64,000 bases of DNA from Diospyros lotus. Its lineage: Eukaryota; Streptophyta; Magnoliopsida; Ericales; Ebenaceae. Where the stretch lies: the NCBI RefSeq assembly GCF_014633365.1, contig NC_068345.1, positions 14,020,058-14,084,057 of the forward strand. The letters are read 5' to 3'. Of the stretch, positions 55,380 to 64,000 are shown piece by piece (within the stretch, counting starts at the first letter, position 1; every line of letters starts with the position of its first letter). Made by a program: the position numbers and the translations under genes. The notes under the pieces are model-generated. The model worked only from the letters and a program-made list of their open reading frames with translations, made no database searches and was not told the DNA's origin.

Positions 55380-55830
55380 AAAATTCATTTAGGAATACAT
55401 CAAGGAACCCTCGACAATAAGAGTCTCATGGATGTCTACTTTCGACTAACGTGTATCTACTACTTTAGGGGGGAAAAAATGTTTGACACCCTTTCTTTAT
55501 CATTTGCCTAACCTCCATAAGAAGGATCACCACACAAGGTCCTTGTGATTGGTCACCTATATGAAGGAAGGCTTGTCACCAAGAAAGTCGAACCAAACTT
55601 GTTTAGTGTGAATTTATATTTGAATGGCGGCACGATGCTAACCAATCCATCCCCAACATGACATCAAACTCCATAACCCCTTACTTAATGACTCTTGGGT
55701 TCATCATATAATCTCTTTTACCTTTTTTAAGGACATACTCCAAGGTGATATTGAAATGGGTTGGGACTTCAAAGTTAACATAATATCAAATTGTCTCCAA
55801 ATATTTAGTAGAGTATCTATGAACATCATT
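55380..55830 (-). pseudogene. Ty3/Gypsy protease region, minus strand, decayed
   Basis: Minus-strand frames give GVMEFDVMLGMDWLASC at about 55620-55670, matching the 'FDVILGMDWL' end of Gypsy proteases. A linker follows with KKGCQTFF and VVDTR. It belongs with the RT piece on the other side of the inserted LTR. Confidence 0.65.
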
Positions 55831-56388
55831 TCTCCTAGTGGTGAAACACTTTTGCCCCTTTTATTGGATATACATGCAACCTAACTATTAAACCCAAATG
55901 CATGCACACCAAGATATTCATGTGCTACTTGGATAACTATATTAAAGACCCACATGACACATGTGATTAAGATGACAACTGTTAAGGCATTCAATGTCCT
56001 TCTTTATAACAAATCCTTATTTGACATGCCCCTATAAAATATAGTACAAAGCTACTAACAAAGTTAAAATGGTGTACTATTATTTAGGGGATCAAGGGAT
56101 AATCTCCACAACATTTCTCTTGATTTACCTTACCTTATGCCTTTTTCTTTTAACAAATACTCAAGTGGCACTATCATTTCACATTAGTCTCATTTTTGGT
56201 GGCACTAATACATTATTTTAATAGAACACAATCATATGGTCAGATATTGAGATAATCCTCTTGACATTACATTGGGTGCGCTTTTCTCAAATCTTGTCAA
56301 TTACAAAACTTCTCAAAACTATAATTTACTATGTAACTTAATAAGATACCACACTTAGTTTCTCCTCAAGAGATTAATTTATGTCTTT

Positions 56389-56506
56389 CTCAAATCCCAA
56401 ATAAATAGTTGGTCATTCCTTGTATCGGTTGTTACATATCATAGTTTCTCAAAACCCAAATAAATAATTGGTCATTCCTTGTAGCGATTGTTACATATCA
56501 TAGTTT
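56389..56506. repeat. 59-bp tandem duplication
   Basis: CTCAAATCCCAAATAAATAG at 56389 and CTCAAAACCCAAATAAATAA at 56448 start two 59-bp units that differ at about five positions. No coding resemblance around it; 55830-56890 shows no recognisable gene. Confidence 0.85.
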
Positions 56507-56899
56507 ACCCAATGTTATCCTTAGGCCTTATAATGCAACTATTGTTATATCCCAAAATTCCCTTTATCTTAGGAAATACGAAGGCATATCAAGTACCTTA
56601 AAACTCACCTCAAGTTTCGTTGGTCTAAGACAACCTGAGAGGTCTTACTTCCCCTTTCTCCTTATTAGCTATGGCTATACACCAATATGTTAGGTACCCC
56701 AAACTACTAGTTTTTCACAACACATGCCAAATGAGTTGTTAAACAAGTTACATTCTACCAGTTATTAGTTTATGAGTTACTAATATCAATGTCATTATCG
56801 AGTTTCAACGGTATCATATTAGCTACCTTTACCATCACGTGACATAGAGTGTTCAAATCAATAAAGCAAACTTATAGCATATAATTGATAGCTTTGAAA

Positions 56900-57720
56900 T
56901 GTTATGCTGCACACCCAAGAGGGGGGTGAAATAGGTAATTTAAAAAATATGAGAGAGCTAAGAATCTTTTTGATACAAATGATGCTTTAGTGAGTCAAAA
57001 CATAAAATATGTACAAAATGACATAAGCAATGCTTAACGAATAAAAAGCAAGAAAGATAAAGAACACAAAGAATTTATAGTGGTTCGACTTAAACTAACC
57101 CTAATTCACTATTTTAGCTCTTCACTAAGGATTTTAAACCAATTCACTAAAACCTCCTACTTGTTCCAAGCAAGTCATCTAGTCTAAGACTAGGAAATTA
57201 CAAACCTCTTACTTAAACACAAGTAGGCCTCTAGCTTACAAGTTAGGAAAAATACAATATAGATTGAATGAGATGATCTAAGAGTTAACACTCTTAGTTA
57301 CAAGTTCTCTCAACAAAATACAAGACTTGAATCAAATGAAACAAATTAAGTACAAAGCTTTTGAGAGAAAAATTAAAGCACAAACTCTTGTATGCTCAAA
57401 AATAATTTTCAATCTCAAATTAGCTCATTCCCAGTCATTACCCTTCTCAAGTTCGTCAATGAGTTGTATTTATAGGCATCCCAAAAGAAACTATCTATTT
57501 TCTAGCCATTAGACCTGCAAAACTAGCCGTTAGAGAGATTCTTCGACAAAAATGGTTGATAGATTCTACAAAACGGTTGATCAGATAGCTTAAATATGAA
57601 AAACGGTCAATAGTTTAAAGTTAAAGATTTTGTCAGTTGACAGATGGGGAAGAATCGGTCGACAATCGAAGAACAATCGGACAACAAATTAATATATATA
57701 TTAGTTTGAGTGCATACATA
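56900..57720 (-). mobile_element. LTR-like segment, minus strand
   Basis: Starts TGTTATGCTGCACACCCAAG then AGGGGGGTGAAATAGG, the inverse of the C-rich Copia-type LTR end. The minus-strand TATA box GGGATGCCTATAAATACA is at about 57465-57482. Phrases AACGGTTGATC and CGGTCGACA near 57570-57665 parallel those at 17228-17345. The far end is not fixed; similar to the segment at 16532-17460. Confidence 0.5.
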
Positions 57721-58011
57721 AACAATGGAACATTTAGGAGAAGTGGCAGCGAGCGCATAAGGTTTTGGAAAGCTGGAGATGCGCATTCAAGTCCTAGGTG
57801 TAGCAGCTCGCGGATTAAAATTAATTTTCTTTTATTACATTATATATAGGTTTGTGCGGCTAAATACATGAAGGGAATCACAGATGCTGCGGCCATGCAA
57901 GCACACTTAAGTGCTTGGTGCTGCTGGTGACATGAGATAGAGTCCTAGGAGCAGCACATTGTTTTAATTTATTTTTCACTTTTTGAATAGGTTTTTAATA
58001 CAATATTTTTA

Positions 58012-59839
58012 TGTAACGCCCCATTAGTATGGTATGGTTATATTATTATACTGGGAATTTCCTTTTTATGGGAAATAATACTAACTTGGAGACTTAATTT
58101 GGAATATGTAGAATGGGTGAGAAGGCTAAGGAAGAAAAAGAAGTCAAAGTGGAAGAGCTGAATGTTCAAAGTTAAATGGGAGCAAGCAAGTCAAACCAAG
58201 GGTCAAGGTGGAAATAAAGGGTAAGTAGTCTCTAATTTATGGGAAATGAAATGAAAAATGAAGGGAAATGAGGAATTAGAGTGGCTAGGAATTTAACAAT
58301 TAAATTAAAACAAAATCTTGGGAGGTATAAATAGAGAGAAGCATGAGGCGGTGGAGAGCTTCGGGGTGCACTTTCTAGCAGCTAGGGTTCTTCTTCTCAT
58401 CTCTTCTCTTCTTCTTGAAGTAACTAAGAAGCTTAAGGGGGTGTTTCAAGGTAGAAAGCTTGTCCTTTATCTACTTTTTAGCTTACTTTCCCTCCCTCTA
58501 TTTTGTAGCTGAGAAAAGCTGGAAATCCTTACGTATGGCAGGTTGCGTGAGGAGTTAAGGGTCAAGAGAAGCTATAGAGTGTTAGAAAAGGAATCTAAAG
58601 CAAGTTCTAACCCTTACTTATGGTTCAAAACCTAGAATTTCAATTATTCAAAGGGGTTTTCATCAAACCCTCTGTTTTTGGAACAAACTCCTACATGGCT
58701 GTAATTTACTTGCTTTTCTTTGTTTCAACCCTTTCTTAATGCTTCCAAGGGGAATTGTTCTCCCCATTCTTTCTTGGGAATGATGTGTTTTTGTTGAGTT
58801 AAAGATTAGGTAAGAGTTTGAACCCTTTTGCCTAGGATTTGCGTGAAATGAGCAGGGGAGTTTGGTGTTTTTGGGGTATGCCAGTCGACAGCTTGCCTTC
58901 TTAAGGCATTTGTCTATCAATAATCCCTTGTTTAGGCCTAAAAGCCTCTTGCAACCTTTGATTCCCTTTTTCTTCCTCTTGGCTTGTGGTTCCTTGTTCA
59001 TGAATCCATTTCATGCATGTAACCCATGATTAAATGAGTATGAATAGCCATGTTCACGTAAAGTAGAAGAGATCACATGCATGATTTGCATACGAAGTAT
59101 AAAGTCTTATCTTGCATGGCATAGACTTGTGGATAAAGCATGACATGTGTGTGTGTTACGGACCAGATCCGCTAAAATGTCCCTTATGGTGGTATACCGT
59201 TAAGCTCAAGTGGCTTGAGAGTCAGACTCATGTAAGCTTGGGTGGGCCGTAAGGCCAGACTCTTGTGGGGACCCATATTTCCTTGCTATAATTGTTATGA
59301 TGGTAATGTGGAAGCATGCATCTTACCCTGTGTACACATTGTGATGGCCTGAAACTTGCATGTACATGATTTCCCTCTTTATTTCGTGCATGAGCGAGAT
59401 ATTTATGATCTTCTATGGATGGTTCTCATCACCTTTCTTACCTTTTATTCTATGTTACTTGCTGAGCTTTGTAGCTCATTTGTGCTTGCATCATTCCAAG
59501 TAGGGGCAAGATTGGTTGACGGGGAGCCTAGCCAGGCGGGGTCCGATGCCTAGGTGTGTACAGAGCTATCCATGACTGAAAGATCTTCGGGGGTTTTGAC
59601 ATGTGCTTGGACTGTAGATATAGTGTCTTTTTGTGGGGCCCTATTTTGTCTTCTACTATGGTATTACAGATATATAACCCATTGTACATGGTAGCATGTT
59701 GCCTAGCTATTTATAAAGTCTTGTTTTCTTTTTCGGACTTGTGCGTATTTGTTCCCCCGTAACCCCAGCAAGTATCATTTCTTTTTGACACCTCCTTCTT
59801 AGGGCCTCGGCCAGGGTGTCCAAGGGTAGGGTCGTCATA
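58012..59839 (+). mobile_element. Solo LTR, Gypsy type, with TTTTA target duplications
   Basis: Begins TGTAACGCCCCATTAGTATG. The right end CGTCATA is two transitions away from the expected CGTTACA. TTTTA stands on both sides (58007-58011; 59840-59844). The TATA box GAGGTATAAATAGAGAG is at about 58321-58337 on the plus strand, followed by a leader with splice-like AAGGTAGAAAG. 1828 bp, no coding content. Layout typical of chromovirus-type LTRs. Confidence 0.75.
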
Positions 59840-59844
59840 TTTTA

Positions 59845-61375
59845 ACCAAATAAAAATATAATCTTCCAAATATCATCAAGAAAAATATAACCAGATTTTT
59901 GACACATTTTTAATCAAATGAAACATGATATTCCTTTGAGTCATTGTTTTTGTTATTAGTTCCACAAGCACATCATATGTTTGATGAAATGCCTCCACCA
60001 GGTGGCATGCAAATAAGCATTAGTTTTTGGTAGTGATAATCAAATACCAACATGGGCAGGAGAGTTGGTGCATCTCATATATGCTTTTTTTTTTTTTTTT
60101 AATTTGAGATTGATTCAACGAGTATGAAATATGAGACACTAAATTGCCTTTCTAGTTTTAAGTTATGGTTAATGATAGAGTTGGCTACTAAAGTTTTTGT
60201 TTACACTGTGAGCAAGGGCTGATTTATGTGCCCCCACTATTCATTTTTATAAATTTGCTTCAGTGTGGAGCTCCATACAATGTGACATGTCTCTCGGGTT
60301 TTGGTCATCTAATGATTTCATGTCTTTGTAACTTGTTTTCCTGAATTTCTTCTTTTGACAAACTTTTCGGCCTTTTTCCTAGGTCTTGGGCTCACTTTCT
60401 TGAACACGACAGTCTCTATTTAAATGTTTATTTTTGATAATTTTTAAAATGAGTTTTATACGTTAATTAATATTTAACATAGCATATAAGTTAGATCACA
60501 TGCATGATTACTTAGAAAACAGAATAAATTTGAATTTGTAGATAAATTTGATTTTGCATTCATTTTCACTAAAGCAGAATCTATAAATGATTAATTTCAC
60601 TATAAGAATTTTTTATTCTATTCTCTTTATGAGCTTTCTCCAATGAGTGAGATAATAACGGCTTGTTCCCTATTCAATAGAAGAAGAGAGCTAGTCTTAC
60701 CTTTATATAGAGTTCCCATAAGTCTCTCTGTCACTAACCTAACAAGCCTCTATTGACCTACACTAATAATGTGACCCACAACACAAAACTTAAAATACTC
60801 ACTTTATTTAGATCAATTATTTATGAAATACAATATGTCATGTAATAGACCAATTTATCTTAATCTAATTTAATTTTAAATAACAAAACTCACAATAAAT
60901 ATAAGCCCATTATATGAAAACTTTTAGCGTTATACTTATATCTCATTTTTGCACTTTTTTTCTAAATTTTTTTTAGGCCATTGAAAATTTATTTATATCC
61001 CTATTTATATGTGTCAAGTAGCTCCATATATAACAATGTTCATCGACGATATTAATTTTTTTAGTTAGCACTTAGCAGACATCCACAATAGAATACGGCA
61101 TTTTCCAATAGATCTCAAGTGGCAAAAGAGAATAAGATCTCAACATCATTTTCTACCTCTCATATCCCTCCCTCCTAGTGTCCTCAAAGCTTGCTATTGC
61201 TAATCAAACTTACTAGACTGTGCCCCCACTTGTACATCTCGCCGCATTTTTGCTTTGAATTGTAATTTTCATTTTTTTTTTTATGGATCTTTCTCTATTT
61301 TCAACTATAGATTGGACAAAGTTTATGAAGTGTTCGTGTGGGGGTGACTTGACCCCAATTCATGGGGTCTAATTA
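59845..61375. other. Intergenic DNA without a recognisable gene
   Basis: AT-rich, no coding resemblance. A minus-strand TATA-like GAACTCTATATAAAGG (about 60696-60711) with a CT-rich stretch beyond it could be part of another old LTR, but no ends were seen. Confidence 0.4.
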
Positions 61376-61844
61376 TGAGACACCAATCTACAATAAATAA
61401 TGTATTTATTCTTGAATTTAAATTATAATACTAATTTTAATTTTGTTATGAAATTGGATCGAACACAAATCATGATCAAATTATTAACCACATAAATGAA
61501 TACAAAATTTTACGTGAAAAATCTAAGTAGAAAAAAATCACAAGTACAAAGAATAAAATATCATTAAGCAAATAATTGTTAATACAAAAGTGATATTAGT
61601 GCACACTAAAATTTCATGTGACCTAGGCACCTATTTATAGACCTAAAATCATCTATAAATGTGCACAAGAAATCATATTCTGATCAAAAGATGATTCATA
61701 AAGATATTTCTCCAGATGAGATAAATTTCACATAAAATCGAATTTGACAACGTTATAATTACAGTTAAATTTGAAATCATAATTACTTTCAAATTAGGAA
61801 ACCTAATTACAAATAAATTAGGATTTTGAGTCATGATTATCACA
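61376..61844 (-). repeat. 3' LTR of the minus-strand Copia element
   Basis: The minus-strand start TGTGATAATCATGACTC lies at 61844, directly after a polypurine tract CTCAAGGTGGAGATT (61845-61859). A TATA box CTATAAATAG (minus strand) is at about 61631-61640. The distal end is tentatively at TGAGACACC (61376). No target duplication was checked because the 5' LTR is outside the window. Confidence 0.6.
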
Positions 61845-61916
61845 AATCTCCACCTTGAGTCAAAATCTAAAAATGAAATTATCCAAAATTCTTTCTTCCA
61901 AAGAAATTACGAAAAA

Positions 61917-64000
61917 TTAATCTCCTTGATGAATATTAACCAAATCCACGCAATACTCGAATTTTGCAATATGTAAGGACTTAATCAACATATCTACAAG
62001 ATTATCATAAGTGTTGTTTTTTCTCACAGTAACTTCATCACAAGCAATAATATCCCAAATAAAATGATATCGCATGCACATCAATGTGCTTTGTTCTCTC
62101 ATGAAAGATCTGATCTTCAGTGAGGAAAATAACACTTTGATTGTCACAATAGATTATACTGTCATGAAAATTCTCACTGATTTCACCAATCAACCTTTTT
62201 AGCCAAATAGCTTCTTTAACAGCCTCGGTAATTGTCATATATTCTGTTTCAATAGTAGACAGGGCAACGATGGACTGTACAATAACCTACCTTCCAATTG
62301 ATAGCATAATCACCAATAATGAACACGTAGCTAGTAAGCGACTTTCTCTTGTCAAAATCACTTACAAAATCAGAATCAACAAAACCAATAACTTCATTTC
62401 TAGAGTCTTCAAACTGTAAGTAGGCATTAGATGTACCACATAAATATCAGAGAATCCATTAGACTACCCTCTAATGTTCTTTATTAAGGTTAGCCATGTA
62501 TTTACTAACCACACTCACAACATGAGCCAAATCAGGCCGTGTACAAACCATCGCATACATAAGACAACCCACTACACTAGAGTATGGAATTTTTAACATC
62601 TTGTTAATTTCAGCATCCGATTGAAGAGATAAGATCAATGAAAGCTTAAAAAGTGGATACAACGAAGTACTTACAGGTTTAGTCTTCTGCATATTGAATT
62701 TAGTTAAGACTTTCTCAATGTATCTCTTTTGACTTATATACAATTTACCTACCTCCCTATCTTTTAAAATAACACTTTGACTGTCATAATAAATTATACT
62801 ATCATGAAGATTCTCATTGATTTCACCAATAAACCTTTTCATCCAAATAGCTTCTTTAATAGCCTCGGTAATTGTCATATATTCTGTTTCAGTGGTAGAC
62901 AGGGCAACGGTGGACTGTAAGATAACCTGCCTTCCAATTGATAGCATAATCACCAATAATGAACACGTATCTAGTAAGCGACCTTCTCTTGTCAGAATTA
63001 CCTGCAAAATCAGAATCAACAAAACTAATAACTCCATCTCTAGAGTTTTCAAACTATAAGCAGGCATCAGCTGTACCACGTAAATATCAGAGAATCCATT
63101 AGACTACCTTTTAATGTTCTTTATTAAGGTTAGCCATGTATCTATTAACCACACTCACTACATGAGCCAAATCAAGCCGTGTACAAACCATCGCATACAT
63201 AAGACAACCCACTACACTAGAGTATGGAATTTTTAACATCTTGTTAATTTCAACATCTAACTGAGGAGATAAGATGGATGAAAGCTTAAAATGTGGATCC
63301 AACGAAGTACTTACAGGTTTAGCCTTCTACATATTGAATTTAGTTAAGACTTTCTCAATGTATCTCTTTTGATTTATATATAATTTATCTACCTTCCTAT
63401 CTTTTAAAATTTGCATTCCAAGTATCTTCTTCGTTGCTCTCAAATCTTTCATCTCAAATTCTTTGTTGAGTTGAGCTTTCAATCTTCTTATCTTGTCCTT
63501 ATTTTTCGATGCTACTAACATATCATCGACATATAGAAGCAAATATATAAGCGACTTATTATTATTTCTTTTAAAATAGACACAACTATCATAACTGCAT
63601 CTACTAAAAACTGTGTAATCATAAAGGAATCAAACCTTTTATACCATTGTCGAGGAGATTATTTCAGACCATATAGAGACTTTTTCAACAAGCACACATA
63701 GTCTTCTTTACCTAGAACTTCAAAACCCTCTGGTTGTTGCATGTAGATATCTTTATCAAGTTCCCCATGTAAGAATGTTGTCTTAACATCCAACTATTCC
63801 ATTTCAAGATCTTAAATAACCACAATACCAAGTAGTGCCTGAATGGAACTGTGTTTTATAATTGGGGAAAATACGGCTGTGAAGCTTACACCTGGAACCT
63901 AACTGTATCCCTTTGCTATGAGTTTGGCTTTATACCTCGCTTTTTCAACTCATGGTGTACCTTTTTTCCTTTTAAATATCCATTTGTATTTAACTATTTT
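61917..64000 (-). pseudogene. Ty1/Copia pol (RT and RNase H), broken by a tandem duplication
   Basis: Minus-strand polyprotein entering from the right edge. RT text MEQLDVKTTFLHGELDKDIY is near 63740-63800 and the catalytic YVDDMLVASK at 63507-63536, intact. Then KVLTKFNM and YSSVVGCLMYAMVCTR (two copies), RNase H LSTTETEYMTITEAIKEAIW (two copies) and the terminal DQIFHERTKHIDV near 62100. The segment 62131-62770 is tandemly repeated at 62771-63410 (640 bp, so out of frame). Stops also occur. Gag, integrase and 5' LTR lie beyond 64000. Confidence 0.88.
62131..63410. repeat. 640-bp tandem duplication inside Copia pol
   Basis: Unit 1 is 62131-62770 and unit 2 is 62771-63410. Both start AACACTTTGA(T/C)TGTCA and both end CCTATCTTTTAAAAT. 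The pentamer AAAAT stands before unit 1 (62126-62130), at the junction (62766-62770) and at the end of unit 2 (63406-63410), which marks microhomology at the breakpoint. Many substitutions separate the units, so the duplication is not recent. Confidence 0.9.

Noticed and set aside
1..64000. A new defence, biosynthetic or signalling gene cluster
   Set aside because: Only two intact host genes and one pseudogene are visible, with no functional link between them; all remaining coding text is retroelement-derived.

Overview
The window is plant nuclear DNA, almost certainly from an angiosperm. It is AT-rich, has GT-AG introns and contains an AGL12-type MIKC MADS-box gene, a plant-type MIC10 gene, a decayed DUF1645-like pseudogene and a dense layer of plant transposons. 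I saw no bacterial, organellar, rRNA or tRNA genes and no CRISPR array. Only two host genes are well supported, both on the minus strand and both carrying transposons in their introns.

Layout. 1-3.3 kb: first five coding exons of the AGL12-like gene, with a minus-strand LTR in or beyond intron 5, a terminal-inverted-repeat element in intron 2 and a duplicated promoter segment. 7.0-9.2 kb: a Mutator-like element with very long inverted repeats, a perfect 9-bp target duplication and a possible captured exon. 10.4-24.9 kb: a nest of LTR retrotransposons. It holds a plus-strand Ty3/Gypsy with a ruined active site, a coiled-coil ORF next to an 80-bp tandem array, a minus-strand Gypsy that has lost RT to integrase, and a ~3-kb solo LTR. 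26.6-27.1 kb: the DUF1645-like pseudogene.

29.7-43.8 kb: MIC10. Three small exons (about 101 codons) are inferred to be spread over about 14 kb. The introns contain LINE reverse-transcriptase remnants, a complete 4.0-kb GAG-only LTR element (TR-GAG-like) and a GC-rich hAT-type MITE with an 8-bp target duplication.

44.9-53.5 kb: a TIR element containing a full-length but dead chromovirus (7.5 kb), which itself contains a solo LTR with a perfect target duplication: three nested insertions. 53.5-59.8 kb: a decayed minus-strand Gypsy split by an LTR, a further minus-strand LTR, and a plus-strand solo LTR with TTTTA duplications. 61.4-64 kb: a minus-strand Ty1/Copia element that runs off the right edge and carries a 640-bp tandem duplication inside pol.

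The genes do not form a pathway. The region reads as a transposon-rich intergenic and intronic landscape around two short housekeeping or developmental genes. All identifications come from reading translations, splice sites and repeat ends by eye; no database search was run.
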